DNA of 35,315 nt, from the NCBI GenBank assembly GCA_002478885.1, contig DLKC01000058.1, positions 1 to 35,315 of the forward strand, written 5' to 3'. The position numbers and the translations under genes are program-made. Of this stretch, positions 1-8,233 are shown one piece after another. The notes under the pieces are model-generated. The model searched no databases, was not told the origin of the DNA, and was given only the letters and a program-made list of their open reading frames with translations. This stretch comes from Chitinophagaceae bacterium UBA7600 (GTDB taxonomy: Bacteria; Bacteroidota; Bacteroidia; Chitinophagales; Chitinophagaceae). Position 1 is the first letter of the stretch; each line of letters begins with the position of its first letter.

Positions 1-72
1 TTGCCACGCTCGGTTCAAGGTTCCGCTTTTATGGCATCAATAACGCAAAGTCTGTTTGTGTGTATTACAATA
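1..72. other. Window edge, no gene recognised
   Basis: These bases lie downstream of the amidohydrolase stop codon. I see no coding frame, RNA gene or clear terminator hairpin in them. Confidence 0.4.
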
Positions 73-1263
73 TTAGATCAGTCTGCGGGCAGTCGACTTT
101 GAAGTAATGCTGCTGTTTACCGTATGATCGATCAGCACTACCGCAGGCTGTTTGCCTTTTTCAAAGCTGCCAAATTTGTCTTCGAGCTTTAAAGCTTTGG
201 CCCCGTTATACGTAGCCCATTTTAAAATTTCCTCTGTAGGAATGCTGAATGCAGACTCGTGCTGTATGCGGCGCATTTCATCAAGTATGCTCAGGCTCCA
301 GTTGCTGCTGTAGCTATCGGTGCCCAGCACAATGACGCAGTTGTTTTGCCTGAAAAGGTTTACCGGCGGCATACGCCCTTCAATATAAAGGTTTGCATTG
401 GCGCAAAGACAAATAAAAACCTGCTGTTGAACCGGGGTTTCCCGCTTAACAAAGTCAATGTCTTCCTGCTGCATAAAACTGTTATGAATAAGCAGTACGT
501 GCTCAGCCTTGTTTAATAAAGGAAAATAAGTTTGCAAGGAAGACTTGCCCGAAGCCTGGAAAAAAGACGTATCGACTTTTAAAAAATCGAGCAGCCGGAA
601 AAAGTCACCACTCTTTGTTTTGTACAATTCATCTTCGGCAGCACATTCCTGGTTGTGCACGCTGATCACTTTTGCGGCAGATGCATCATTGATAAGGCGG
701 AACATCTTATTGCTGATCGTATACGGCGCATGTGGCACCAGTGAGGTCTGCAGGTTGCCGGAACCCGACTGAATAAATTGCTCCTGCACGTCCAGGTATG
801 GCTTTATTACTTCCTCGGCACGGTCTTCAGTAAAACCCAGCACTTCCACAAAATTGTACCAATGCATTTTGCTTTTAAGCTTTATCGGCAATGAATGGGC
901 TGTATTGCCAATATCGCCCACAGCGACAATGCCGCCGTTATACATTTCCTGTTCGGCATTGCGCATTGCATCGTAAATAGCCTCTTCCGTTGCGCCACGC
1001 TGTTGTACCACCTTCAAAAGAAAGTCCACAAGGCCCGTGCGGTTGGGAATCACGTTCTTCATAAGGCTCAGCTCGAGATGGCAGTGACAATTGATAAACC
1101 CCGGTGTTAATATACCCTCAAAGGTTTGCACATCGTCCCCGGCGTCTTTCGATTCCACGACATCTTTTACAACACCCTGCTCATCTGTAATTAAAACGTA
1201 TTTCCGGTAAAGCATTTCCGTTCCGGTGAACAGGTAGTCTGCCTTAAATTTCTGGTATGCCAT
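73..1263 (-). CDS. Amidohydrolase family protein (cytosine deaminase-like)
   Basis: A 396-residue metal-dependent hydrolase of the amidohydrolase superfamily, probably cytoplasmic and acting on an aminated or chlorinated ring or nucleoside-like substrate. The metal-ligand pattern is complete: HCH at residues 60-62 after PGFIN, His178 in VPHAPYT, His203 with Glu206 in SVHNQE, His260 in LIHNS and Asp316 in LGTDSYSSN. An N-terminal beta-sandwich segment precedes the barrel and the C-terminal strand (FEKGKQPAVVLID) completes it, as in the ATZ/TRZ and SAH/guanine deaminase group. It diverges from prfA, and a possible minus-strand -7 box (TATCTTTA) lies at 1268-1275. The exact substrate cannot be read from sequence. 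Aminodeoxyfutalosine, guanine, or methylthioadenosine/S-adenosylhomocysteine deamination are all possible. Confidence 0.85.
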   Translation of the reverse strand: MAYQKFKADYLFTGTEMLYRKYVLITDEQGVVKDVVESKDAGDDVQTFEGILTPGFINCHCHLELSLMKNVIPNRTGLVDFLLKVVQQRGATEEAIYDAMRNAEQEMYNGGIVAVGDIGNTAHSLPIKLKSKMHWYNFVEVLGFTEDRAEEVIKPYLDVQEQFIQSGSGNLQTSLVPHAPYTISNKMFRLINDASAAKVISVHNQECAAEDELYKTKSGDFFRLLDFLKVDTSFFQASGKSSLQTYFPLLNKAEHVLLIHNSFMQQEDIDFVKRETPVQQQVFICLCANANLYIEGRMPPVNLFRQNNCVIVLGTDSYSSNWSLSILDEMRRIQHESAFSIPTEEILKWATYNGAKALKLEDKFGSFEKGKQPAVVLIDHTVNSSITSKSTARRLI

Positions 1264-1303
1264 TTTGTAAAGATAGCATCAATGAGAACCCGACAAAATC
1301 GCT

Positions 1304-1311
1304 TAATTTTG
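1304..1311 (+). promoter_or_regulatory. Possible -7 box for prfA
   Basis: TAATTTTG fits the Bacteroidota -7 consensus TAnnTTTG. I see no clear TTTG or TTG at the expected upstream distance. If real, the prfA leader would be about 90 bases and would include the dispersed repeat at 1341-1361. Confidence 0.3.
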
Positions 1312-1340
1312 CCGCCCCTCACCGCTGATAAGCGATAAGG

Positions 1341-1361
1341 CGTACAAGAGTGCGACGCAAC
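1341..1361 (-). repeat. Dispersed intergenic repeat, copy 1
   Basis: On the minus strand this reads GTTGCGTCGCACTCTTGTAC plus G, a full-length match to the family core. It sits between the divergent amidohydrolase and prfA. The sequence beyond it (ACGCCTTATCGCT) resembles the flank of copy 6, so the two copies share more than the core. Confidence 0.8.
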
Positions 1362-1408
1362 CAAAGCTCCATGAAAAGGAGATGCCGGGCACACAAAAAA
1401 CACAGACA

Positions 1409-2473
1409 ATGATCGACCAATTAGAAGCTATAAAAGCACGTTTTGAAAAAGTAGGCGTTGCGCTTACGAACCCCGAGATCATCAATAACCAGCGGGAGTT
1501 TCAGCAGTACAGCAAAGAATACCGGCAGCTTGAAAAGATTGTAATACCATTTGAGGAATACAAAAAGGTAAATACCGATTATGTGTTTGCCAAAGAAGCA
1601 CTGAATGGAAGCGACGAAGAGATGCGTGAACTGGCCAAGATGGAATTACCCGAACTGGAAGAGAAAAAAGACAGCCTGGAAAAAGAGCTGACCAAGTTGT
1701 TGATTCCAAAAGATCCGCAGGATGATAAGAACGCCGTGCTGGAAATTCGTGCCGGCACCGGTGGCGATGAGGCAAGTTTGTTTGCGGGTGACCTGCTGAA
1801 TATGTACCTGCGTTACTGTGGCAAAAAAGGATGGAAAACCGCGATTGTAAGCGAAAGCGAAGGAACCGTTGGCGGCTATAAAGAAGTGCTGGTGGAAGTA
1901 AGCGGCGAAGATGTTTATGGCACCCTGAAATTTGAAAGCGGTGTGCATCGCGTTCAGCGTGTTCCCGATACAGAAACACAGGGCCGTGTGCACACCTCGG
2001 CGGCAACCGTTGCCGTAATGCCCGAGGCAGAAGAAGTAGACTTTGAACTCAACCCTGCCGATGTAAAAATGGAAACCGCACGAAGCGGTGGCGCCGGCGG
2101 CCAAAACGTGAACAAAGTAGAAACAAAGGTGATGTTGACGCACATTCCAACAGGCACCGTGGTGGTTTGCCAGACTGAAAGAAGCCAGCTTGGCAACCGG
2201 GAAAAAGCCATGACTATGCTGCGTACGAAACTGTATGAAGAGCAGGTGCGTAAGCAGGAAGATGAGATAGCACGTCACAGAAAAACGTTGGTGAGTACCG
2301 GCGACCGCAGTGCTAAAATAAGAACCTACAACTGGCCGCAGGGGCGTGTAACCGATCATCGTATCGGTCTGACATCTTATAATTTGCCGGCCGTGGTAAA
2401 TGGTGAGATCGATGAATTTATTGAAGCCCTACAGGTAGCCGAAAATGCCGAAAAAATGACGAAGCAGAATTAA
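1409..2473 (+). CDS. prfA: Peptide chain release factor 1
   Basis: Class I release factor that reads UAA and UAG in the ribosomal A site and triggers peptidyl-tRNA hydrolysis. From ATG 1409 the protein is 354 residues, close to the usual 355-360. The catalytic GGQ is at residues 230-232 within [14 protein letters not shown]. The stop-codon recognition tripeptide is PDT (186-188, in RVPDTETQ), the PxT form typical of RF1 rather than the SPF of RF2. The C-terminal [20 protein letters not shown] block is also characteristic. An in-frame ATG at 1382 would add nine residues with no similarity to RF1 starts and abuts an AGGAG with no spacing, so I prefer 1409 (MIDQLEAIK). The usual partner methylase prmC is not adjacent. 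Confidence 0.97.
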   Translation: MIDQLEAIKARFEKVGVALTNPEIINNQREFQQYSKEYRQLEKIVIPFEEYKKVNTDYVFAKEALNGSDEEMRELAKMELPELEEKKDSLEKELTKLLIPKDPQDDKNAVLEIRAGTGGDEASLFAGDLLNMYLRYCGKKGWKTAIVSESEGTVGGYKEVLVEVSGEDVYGTLKFESGVHRVQRVPDTETQGRVHTSAATVAVMPEAEEVDFELNPADVKMETARSGGAGGQNVNKVETKVMLTHIPTGTVVVCQTERSQLGNREKAMTMLRTKLYEEQVRKQEDEIARHRKTLVSTGDRSAKIRTYNWPQGRVTDHRIGLTSYNLPAVVNGEIDEFIEALQVAENAEKMTKQN

Positions 2474-2516
2474 AAAACCGTTTTGATCCCGGCTTTTGTA
2501 TCTCAATAAGGCTTCC

Positions 2517-2534
2517 GTTGCGTCGCACTCTTTT
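2517..2534 (+). repeat. Dispersed intergenic repeat, copy 2
   Basis: GTTGCGTCGCACTCTTTT lies between prfA and the downstream glycosyltransferase. It is preceded by GCTTCC, like copy 6. Confidence 0.75.
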
Positions 2535-2601
2535 GCGGCAGTAACAATGCTAAACAAAATTTTATAACGATAAGCTTAAGCAGCTATACAGGTTTGGAAC
2601 T

Positions 2602-3705
2602 ATGCGCATAGCACTTATCCATCACAGTGATGATCTCACCAACGATTTTGAAGCTTACCTGGCAACATTGCTCGATGAGGCAGCAGGAAGCAACAACTAT
2701 GCGATTAAAGATTACGACTCTATACGGCGCGGTTACGAACCAGTTGCCGGAACAGACGTGTTGCTGCACATTGTAATCCCTGCCAACAGCAATTTTGCAA
2801 TTAAATACTGGTATGCTGTAAAGCTCCCGGCCATACTTCGAAAATATGCCATCGATAAGGTTTTGTGCATGTATAGTATCGGTATAAGGTCAACAGTTTC
2901 GCAATGCCTTATACTATCCGACATTTCTTTCTTTGAAATATCTAAAGGCATGAATACCTGGCAAAAATATGCCGCTAAAAACCTGGCAAAATCGGTTGCC
3001 AATGCAACAAACATTATTACTTATTCAAACGCTGTAAAAAATAAGATTGAAGAAAAAAGCCCGTCAGCGGCAGCACGAACAACGGTGTTCCCTTACACAG
3101 CTGGCACATTTTTCAAGCCGATGGAATGGCATGACAAGCTCTACGTAAAAAGCAGGTATTCAGAAAACAAAGAATACTTTGTTGCCGTATTGCCCGACGA
3201 CAATGAAGTCATCTTCACCGATCTTTTAAAAGCTTATTCCAAATTTAAAAAATGGCAGCAAAGCAATATGCAGCTGGTATTGCTACCCAAAGAAGATGGT
3301 TTTAGCCAGGCGATCGACAACAAACTGCAGACTTATAAGTACCGGAACGATGTGAAGCTCGTGAATGATGCAGACAGGAAAGAAACTGCCGACATTATTG
3401 GTACTGCGTGGGCACTTATCCATTTTCCGTTCCAGGACTCAGATATTTGGCCTGTTACAACTGCCTTACAATGCGGTATTCCAATCATCACTACAAAATC
3501 GGAAAGTATGAACGAGTATTGCGGTGATGCAGCGCTGTATGTGCAGAACGGCAATACGGAAGAATCAGGCGATACTTTAATAAAGCTTTATAAAGACGAG
3601 GACCTTCGCACCAAACTGTGCGGGAATGCGGCGGCAATGGCAGAGAAGCTGCAGCAGGATAAAACAAAGGACGCCCTGTGGAACTTTATACTACCGCCGA
3701 AGTAA
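2602..3705 (+). CDS. Glycosyltransferase, GT-B fold (family 4/1-like)
   Basis: A 367-residue protein without a signal peptide or membrane segment, probably a cytoplasmic sugar transferase. The C-terminal half carries the typical GT-B donor-binding pattern: a Rossmann-like region, then GIPIITTKSESMNEYCG near residues 291-307 and a run on sugar-transferase lines (ALYVQNGNTEESGDTLIKLYKD) ending in a helix. The glutamate in SMNEYCG corresponds to the E of the family EX7E region only loosely. The N-terminal half is divergent and I cannot assign the acceptor. It stands alone between prfA and gldC, not in a polysaccharide cluster. ATG 2602 gives a sensible first beta strand (MRIALIHHSDD). Function beyond glycosyl transfer is inference. 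Confidence 0.75.
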   Translation: MRIALIHHSDDLTNDFEAYLATLLDEAAGSNNYAIKDYDSIRRGYEPVAGTDVLLHIVIPANSNFAIKYWYAVKLPAILRKYAIDKVLCMYSIGIRSTVSQCLILSDISFFEISKGMNTWQKYAAKNLAKSVANATNIITYSNAVKNKIEEKSPSAAARTTVFPYTAGTFFKPMEWHDKLYVKSRYSENKEYFVAVLPDDNEVIFTDLLKAYSKFKKWQQSNMQLVLLPKEDGFSQAIDNKLQTYKYRNDVKLVNDADRKETADIIGTAWALIHFPFQDSDIWPVTTALQCGIPIITTKSESMNEYCGDAALYVQNGNTEESGDTLIKLYKDEDLRTKLCGNAAAMAEKLQQDKTKDALWNFILPPK

Positions 3706-3728
3706 AGAGTCTACGTCAACAATTGATT

Positions 3729-3736
3729 TACATTTG
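3729..3736 (+). promoter_or_regulatory. Possible -7 box for gldC
   Basis: TACATTTG matches TAnnTTTG and lies 19 bases before the gldC ATG. No clear -33 TTTG is seen, so support is partial. Confidence 0.4.
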
Positions 3737-3755
3737 CACTCCATAATATTATATC

Positions 3756-4103
3756 ATGCAAACTTCAACTATTACAATAGATGTACATTTAGATAAAGAC
3801 AAAGTGCCCGAACAAATTAACTGGAAGGCAGACAGCAGCAGCGCCGATGAAGTACAACGCGCCAAAGCAATGATGCTCGCCTTTTGGGACGGAGCCGACA
3901 AAAGTGCCATGCGCATCGATCTTTGGACAAAAGATATGATGGTAGATGAAATGGCCGACTTCTTTTACCAGACCTTCATGACTATGGCCGACACCTACAA
4001 TCGCGCCACCCATCACGACGACCTCGTTGCGGAAATGAAACAATTTGCAAAAGACTTCTACAAGAAGTTCCGCGAAAAGCAGATGCAGGAAAATAAACAA
4101 TAA
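3756..4103 (+). CDS. gldC: Gliding motility protein GldC
   Basis: A 115-residue soluble protein matching GldC in length and motifs: an N-terminal strand region (ITIDVHLDKDKVPEQINWKA), then AFWDGADKSAMRIDLWTKDM and a helical FYQTFMTMADTYNRAT segment with a charged C-terminus. In flavobacteria GldC is needed for gliding motility and is usually discussed alongside the type IX secretion/gliding genes, but its biochemical role is unclear. No other gld, spr or por genes are in the window, and it has no signal peptide. It is 33 bases upstream of the yqeY-like gene in the same direction, so the two are probably co-transcribed and end at the hairpin at 4611-4653. Presence of the gene does not prove that the organism glides. 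Confidence 0.88.
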   Translation: MQTSTITIDVHLDKDKVPEQINWKADSSSADEVQRAKAMMLAFWDGADKSAMRIDLWTKDMMVDEMADFFYQTFMTMADTYNRATHHDDLVAEMKQFAKDFYKKFREKQMQENKQ

Positions 4104-4136
4104 GAAACCAGTTTCCTTTTACTAAAAACCGATCAT

Positions 4137-4589
4137 ATGAGTTTAGAAACATTGATAATGGCCGACATGAAAGACGCCATGAAAGCCAAAGACGAAGCAG
4201 CATTGCGTGGCCTTCGGGCAATAAAAGCAGAGATTATAAAAGCAAAGGCCGAACCGGGATCAAATGGCCAGGTTTCTGAAGATGCGGAAATAAAAATGTT
4301 GCAGAAAATGGTAAAGCAACGTAGGGATTCCCTTGAAATTTACGCCACACAAAATCGCGAAGATCTTGCTCAAAAAGAGAGAGAAGAAATAGCCATCATC
4401 GAAAAGTTTCTGCCTAAACAATTAAGCGAGGCCGAGTTAAAAGAAGCGTTGGCGAAAATCATAGAAACAGTTGGGGCAACTTCCCCGGCCGACATGGGTA
4501 AAGTAATGGGCGTTGCCACAAAACAACTTGCCGGGCTTGCAGATGGCAAAGCTATCTCAGCCGCAGTTAAAGAACTGTTGACAAAATAA
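4137..4589 (+). CDS. GatB/YqeY domain-containing protein
   Basis: A 150-residue YqeY family protein, the domain also found at the C-terminus of GatB and in some glutaminyl-tRNA synthetases, where it helps bind tRNA. Recognisable features are the N-terminal MADMKDAMKAKDEAALRGLR, the central KMVKQRRDSLEIY segment, EIAIIEKFLPKQLSEAEL, and the ADMGKVMGVATKQ helix-turn near the C-terminus. It is full length for the family. GatA is also encoded in this window but 10 kb away on the other strand, and this gene is not GatB itself. It probably forms a two-gene unit with gldC and is followed by a strong terminator. Confidence 0.9.
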   Translation: MSLETLIMADMKDAMKAKDEAALRGLRAIKAEIIKAKAEPGSNGQVSEDAEIKMLQKMVKQRRDSLEIYATQNREDLAQKEREEIAIIEKFLPKQLSEAELKEALAKIIETVGATSPADMGKVMGVATKQLAGLADGKAISAAVKELLTK

Positions 4590-4610
4590 ACACGACAGCC
4601 CGAAAGTCAG

Positions 4611-4653
4611 TATCCGAAATAATACGAAGCATTTCTTCGTTTTATTTCGGATA
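4611..4653 (+). terminator. Rho-independent-type terminator
   Basis: A long hairpin: TATCCGAAATAA pairs with TTATTTCGGATA at the base, and CGAAG-CATTT-CTTCG forms the tip. It is followed by TTGTTTTATAT. It lies 21 bases after the yqeY-like gene and before cvpA. Confidence 0.8.
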
Positions 4654-4681
4654 TTGTTTTATATCCCGTAAAATATTAACT

Positions 4682-5221
4682 ATGGCAATCGATATTCTAA
4701 CGCTTTTATTGCTTGCGATGGCTGCATTCAAAGGCTACCGCCGTGGATTGATCGTTGCCATATTTTCTTTTCTTGGCATAGTTATCGGCATTGCGGCAGC
4801 CCTTAAATTTTCAGTTGTAGTTGCTGGCTGGTTTCAAAACAATACCAATATTGGGTCGCAATGGCTTCCGTTTATTTCTTTTATCCTGGTCATGATCGGT
4901 GTAATCATCATTATCCGCTGGATCGCCAATGTGCTCGAAGCCGCGATTGATCTGGTGCTGCTGGGCTGGCTGAATAAGGTTGGTGGCATTATTTTTTATG
5001 TAGCTATTTACCTGCTTGTTTATAGCGCTGTATTGTTTTACGCAACAAAAATGGGCATCATAAAACAAGACACCATTAATGCTTCACAAACTTATGCCGT
5101 TATAGAGCCATGGGGGCCAGTCGTGATAAATGCGATCGGCGCTATCTTTCCTTTCTTCCGCGATATGTTTATAGACCTTGAGAAATTCTTCGACAACATC
5201 GCGCCATCACAAACGGTTTGA
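4682..5221 (+). CDS. CvpA family membrane protein
   Basis: A 179-residue inner-membrane protein with about four hydrophobic segments (roughly residues 1-20, 24-45, 58-85 and 100-125). It opens with the family signature MAIDILTLLLLAMAAFKGYRRGLI, with the charged KGYRRG loop after the first helix. CvpA proteins were first named for colicin V production and have since been linked to envelope stress and bile or antimicrobial tolerance; the molecular function is not settled. The C-terminal tail after residue 150 is soluble. It follows a terminator and so probably has its own promoter, but I do not see a consensus box. The gene ends just before the composite repeat at 5271-5396. Confidence 0.85.
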   Translation: MAIDILTLLLLAMAAFKGYRRGLIVAIFSFLGIVIGIAAALKFSVVVAGWFQNNTNIGSQWLPFISFILVMIGVIIIIRWIANVLEAAIDLVLLGWLNKVGGIIFYVAIYLLVYSAVLFYATKMGIIKQDTINASQTYAVIEPWGPVVINAIGAIFPFFRDMFIDLEKFFDNIAPSQTV

Positions 5222-5270
5222 GGCCAATGTAACTTTTGTAGCCGGGCAGCTGAACATGTATCAGGCCTTT

Positions 5271-5396
5271 GTTGCGTCGCACTCTTGTACTGCTGAATTA
5301 CTTGCAGCAAGCTCTATGAGCTTCGTGCTATCGCCTGAGATGGTTCACCCAGTTCATAGCCGAACCTGTGTTTACTGCACAAGTGTGCGACGCAAC
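5271..5396. repeat. Dispersed repeat, composite inverted pair (copy 3)
   Basis: This is the most complete element in the window. The left arm is GTTGCGTCGCACTCTTGTAC (5271-5290) and the right arm is GCACAAGTGTGCGACGCAAC (5377-5396), which is its inverted relative of the CACACTT type. They enclose 86 bases with no open frame of interest. GATGCC follows four bases after the right arm. The element fills the gap between cvpA and mnmH. Confidence 0.85.
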
Positions 5397-5471
5397 GAAC
5401 GATGCCACCACCGCTTAAGCCGGCAGCAAAAACTGCCTTTTAATTTTAAACCAAGGCATCTCCGTTCCCCT

Positions 5472-5479
5472 TATTTTTG
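5472..5479 (+). promoter_or_regulatory. Possible -7 box very close to mnmH start
   Basis: TATTTTTG fits TAnnTTTG and ends only seven bases before the mnmH ATG. A transcript starting here would have almost no leader. No clear -33 box is present. Confidence 0.35.
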
Positions 5480-5486
5480 TTGAAGC

Positions 5487-6548
5487 ATGGCAATAGAGAA
5501 ACTTTTTGTTCCCACATTTATTGAACTTTCAAAAATTTATCCTGTGCTTGATGTTCGCAGCCCGGGTGAGTTTTCGCATGCACACATTCCGGGTGCCTAC
5601 AGTTTGCCCCTGTTTACCGATGAAGAGCGAAAGGTGGTTGGCACCGCTTACAAGCAACAGGGCAAGCAACAGGCCATTAAAATTGGGTTGAAATATTTTG
5701 GGGTACAAATGGCCGGCATGATAGAACAGGTGGAAGCCATTTATGCATCGCACACAAAAGGGCAACCGGTAGATGTTGTGCAAAGGAAAACGTTGTTGGT
5801 TCATTGCTGGCGCGGTGGTATGCGCAGTTCCGGTGTGGCATGGCTGCTAGACTTGTATGGATTTAAAGTTTACATACTCGCGGGGGGTTACAAGTTTTTC
5901 AGAAGATGGGTTTTCTACCAGTTTGAAAAGGAGTATACGATTAATGTAATCGGCGGTTATACTGGCAGTGGAAAAACAGATGTATTGCAGCAATTGCAGC
6001 AGCAGGGCTTATGCGCAATCGATCTTGAAGCCATTGCTATGCATAAAGGTTCGGCATTTGGAAACCTTACAATGGTAAAACAGCCTTCGCAGGAAATGTT
6101 TGAAAACCTGCTGGCAATAGAATTAGATAAGGTGAAAAGCGTTGTTTGGATAGAAGATGAAAGCCAGCGTATCGGCGATATCAATCTCCCGATGGCATTT
6201 TACCTGCAAAAACAAAAGAGCCCTGTTTATAATCTCAATGTTCCGTTTGAAGAAAGACTAACATACATCGTAGAGCATTATGGCAGGTTTGAAAAAGAAA
6301 AATTGATCAATGCCGTTATTCGTATCAAAAAAAGATTGGGCGGCCTCGAGACAAAAACTGCAATAAACTTTTTGCTGGAAGACGATATTAAAAGTGCTTT
6401 TGCGGTGCTATTAAAATATTACGACAAATGGTATCTGAAATGCATTGATCAAAAAGCAAATCCCGCATCTTTAACCAAACCAGTTGAATGTACAACGGTT
6501 GATGCTGTTGCCAATGCCAATGCTATTATAAAAACGGCTGAAAAATAA
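5487..6548 (+). CDS. mnmH: tRNA 2-selenouridine synthase (MnmH/SelU)
   Basis: Replaces the sulfur of 2-thiouridine at the tRNA wobble position (U34) with selenium, using selenophosphate. The 353-residue protein has the expected two parts. The N-terminal rhodanese domain contains [17 protein letters not shown] and the active-site cysteine C107 in [13 protein letters not shown]-loop domain follows, with Walker [10 protein letters not shown] at residues 156-164 and the family [13 protein letters not shown] motif near 215. The length fits bacterial MnmH. It lies seven bases upstream of selD, which makes the selenium donor, so the two are almost certainly one operon. Confidence 0.95.
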   Translation: MAIEKLFVPTFIELSKIYPVLDVRSPGEFSHAHIPGAYSLPLFTDEERKVVGTAYKQQGKQQAIKIGLKYFGVQMAGMIEQVEAIYASHTKGQPVDVVQRKTLLVHCWRGGMRSSGVAWLLDLYGFKVYILAGGYKFFRRWVFYQFEKEYTINVIGGYTGSGKTDVLQQLQQQGLCAIDLEAIAMHKGSAFGNLTMVKQPSQEMFENLLAIELDKVKSVVWIEDESQRIGDINLPMAFYLQKQKSPVYNLNVPFEERLTYIVEHYGRFEKEKLINAVIRIKKRLGGLETKTAINFLLEDDIKSAFAVLLKYYDKWYLKCIDQKANPASLTKPVECTTVDAVANANAIIKTAEK

Positions 6549-6555
6549 TAAGCCC

Positions 6556-7632
6556 ATGCTGAAAGAAATTGGCGAAGAAATAAAATTGACACAGTATTCT
6601 CATGGCGCCGGTTGCGGTTGCAAGATAGCTCCCGACGTGCTTGATAAAATACTCCACAGCAATTTCGCAATGCCCGATAACGACAAGTTAATTGTTGGAA
6701 ATAACAGCAAAGACGATGCTGCAGTTTACAATCTTGGCAATGGAACAGCCCTTATTTCCACCACCGACTTTTTTATGCCTATCGTAGACGATCCGTTCCA
6801 GTTTGGTAGGATCGCTTCGGCTAATGCTATTAGTGATGTATATGCAATGGGTGGAAAACCTATTTTGGCAATTGCTATTCTTGGGTGGCCGATTGATAAA
6901 CTTTCTCCCGAAGTAGCTAAACGCGTAATCGAAGGTAGTCGCAGCATCTGCATGGAAGCGGGTATTCCCCTTGCCGGTGGCCACAGCATCGATTCACCTG
7001 AACCGATTTTCGGGTTAGCCGTAAATGGACTTGTAAATATTTCAGATATAAAACAAAACAATACAGCCAGGGAAAACGACATGCTCTTTCTCACAAAGAA
7101 ATTAGGCGTCGGAATTTTAACCACGGCTGAAAAGAAAGGGTTATTGAAAACTCAACACAAATCTCTCGCCGCCAATCAAATGATGCAATTAAATAAGGTT
7201 GGCGAGCAACTGAGCCAAATAGAGGGAGTGCATGCAATGACCGATGTTACAGGTTTTGGGTTGTTAGGCCACCTTGTAGAAATGGCAGAAGGCAGCGAAT
7301 TGAGCGCAAAGGTTGCTCTTGATAAAATTCCGTTGATCTGCGACGATATACATTATTACTTAAACAGCCATGCAGTTCCCGGAGGCACAAACCGTAACTG
7401 GAAAAGCTACGGGCATAAAGTGCTTATTGACGCAACTATCGATGCCAGCTTTGCAAAAAACATACTTGCCGATCCGCAAACCAGCGGCGGGCTGCTGATA
7501 GCCGTCGCCCCAGATGCGGTTGATCAGGTTAAAACAGTATTGGTTTCCACGGGTTATGGAGATTTTGTGCAACCGGTCGGCAAAATGATCGGCAAAACAG
7601 AACACGCCATACAAGTACTGGCGCAATTATAA
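6556..7632 (+). CDS. selD: Selenide, water dikinase (selenophosphate synthetase)
   Basis: Makes selenophosphate from selenide and ATP, the selenium donor for MnmH and, where present, for selenocysteine synthesis. The 358-residue protein starts with [13 protein letters not shown], in which C20 and K23 correspond to the catalytic Cys17 and Lys20 of the E. coli enzyme. This copy uses cysteine, not selenocysteine, and no in-frame UGA is needed. Further family motifs are [31 protein letters not shown] and the C-terminal [13 protein letters not shown] 6556 is the natural start. The gene sits between mnmH and an SMR exporter gene 17 bases downstream. No selA, selB or selC is in the window. Confidence 0.97.
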   Translation: MLKEIGEEIKLTQYSHGAGCGCKIAPDVLDKILHSNFAMPDNDKLIVGNNSKDDAAVYNLGNGTALISTTDFFMPIVDDPFQFGRIASANAISDVYAMGGKPILAIAILGWPIDKLSPEVAKRVIEGSRSICMEAGIPLAGGHSIDSPEPIFGLAVNGLVNISDIKQNNTARENDMLFLTKKLGVGILTTAEKKGLLKTQHKSLAANQMMQLNKVGEQLSQIEGVHAMTDVTGFGLLGHLVEMAEGSELSAKVALDKIPLICDDIHYYLNSHAVPGGTNRNWKSYGHKVLIDATIDASFAKNILADPQTSGGLLIAVAPDAVDQVKTVLVSTGYGDFVQPVGKMIGKTEHAIQVLAQL

Positions 7633-7649
7633 CATACATATTTCGTTTG

Positions 7650-7976
7650 ATGAATTGGATCATTCTAATCATAGCAGGTTTCTTCGAAGTTGCATTTGCC
7701 ACTTGCCTGGGTAAGGCCCGCCAAACAAGCGGCACCGAATCGGCATTGTGGTGGGTCGGTTTTTTTGTAAGCCTCAGTATAAGCATGTATCTTTTATATA
7801 AAGCCACACAAACATTGCCTATCGGCACTGCCTATGCCGTGTGGACGGGCGTTGGAGCCGTTGGCACTGTTTTGATTGGCATTTTCATCTTCAAAGAACC
7901 AGCCGAGGGCTGGCGTTTGTTTTTCCTTGCTACACTAATCGGCTCTATCATAGGGCTCAAATTTGTTTCACATTAA
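7650..7976 (+). CDS. SMR family small multidrug / guanidinium-type exporter
   Basis: A 108-residue four-helix inner-membrane protein of the EmrE/SugE family, which works as a dual-topology dimer driven by protons. The membrane glutamate is E13 in AGFFEVAF, and the family block LPIGTAYAVWTGVGAVGTVLIG is present. The IGLK-FVSH ending resembles SugE/Gdx more than EmrE, but the tryptophan that follows the glutamate in E. coli SugE is phenylalanine here, so guanidinium specificity is only a guess. I chose ATG 7650 over the adjacent TTG at 7647. It follows selD by 17 bases and is probably co-transcribed, but no biochemical link to selenium is known to me. No guanidine riboswitch was noticed upstream. 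Confidence 0.85.
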   Translation: MNWIILIIAGFFEVAFATCLGKARQTSGTESALWWVGFFVSLSISMYLLYKATQTLPIGTAYAVWTGVGAVGTVLIGIFIFKEPAEGWRLFFLATLIGSIIGLKFVSH

Positions 7977-8021
7977 CCTGAAAAAATGATGGACCGGGCT
8001 TTGGTACTGCTGGCATCGGTT

Positions 8022-8093
8022 GTTGCGTCGCACACTTTTACTTCAGGTAACGTTGCTCAGCAGCATTGATGGCGTCGAAGTGTGCGACGCAAC
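8022..8093. repeat. Dispersed repeat, short composite inverted pair (copy 4)
   Basis: Left arm GTTGCGTCGCACACTTTTA at 8022-8040, right arm GAAGTGTGCGACGCAAC at 8077-8093, with 36 bases between. GGCATC lies just before the left arm (8014-8019 region) and GATGCC just after the right arm, so the outer flanks are also inverted repeats. It lies between the SMR gene and the TonB receptor gene. Confidence 0.85.
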
Positions 8094-8182
8094 AGGTGAT
8101 GCCACAAAGCGAAAAAGCCCGCTGCCGTAAAATCCCTTTTATTTACCGCTCGTACAATCAGGCAATATTTAATACCACAATA

Positions 8183-8214
8183 TTTGGTTTATAATATAAA
8201 CTACTTTACGTTTG
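8183..8214 (+). promoter_or_regulatory. Promoter of the TonB receptor gene
   Basis: TTTG at 8183-8186, a 20-base spacer and TACGTTTG at 8207-8214 fit the Bacteroidota primary sigma consensus TTTG-N19-21-TAnnTTTG. Transcription would start near 8220, a few bases before the ATG at 8234. Confidence 0.7.
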
Positions 8215-8233
8215 TTCTGTCAAACGATAAACA

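Noticed and set aside
1382..1408. Earlier in-frame ATG for prfA
   Set aside because: The added residues do not match RF1 starts, and AGGAG touches the ATG with no spacing.
1646..2359. Long open frame on the strand opposite prfA
   Set aside because: It lies wholly inside prfA, has no recognisable domain and is a by-product of the codon use of the real gene.
3706..3721. AAAGAGTCTACGTCAAC-like bases resembling a decayed repeat arm
   Set aside because: Similarity to the repeat core is too weak to count as a copy.
4137..4589. YqeY-like gene as GatB
   Set aside because: It is 150 residues and lacks the GatB kinase-like domain.
5178..5483. Open frame spanning the composite repeat after cvpA
   Set aside because: It has no family features, overlaps the end of cvpA and consists largely of repeat sequence.
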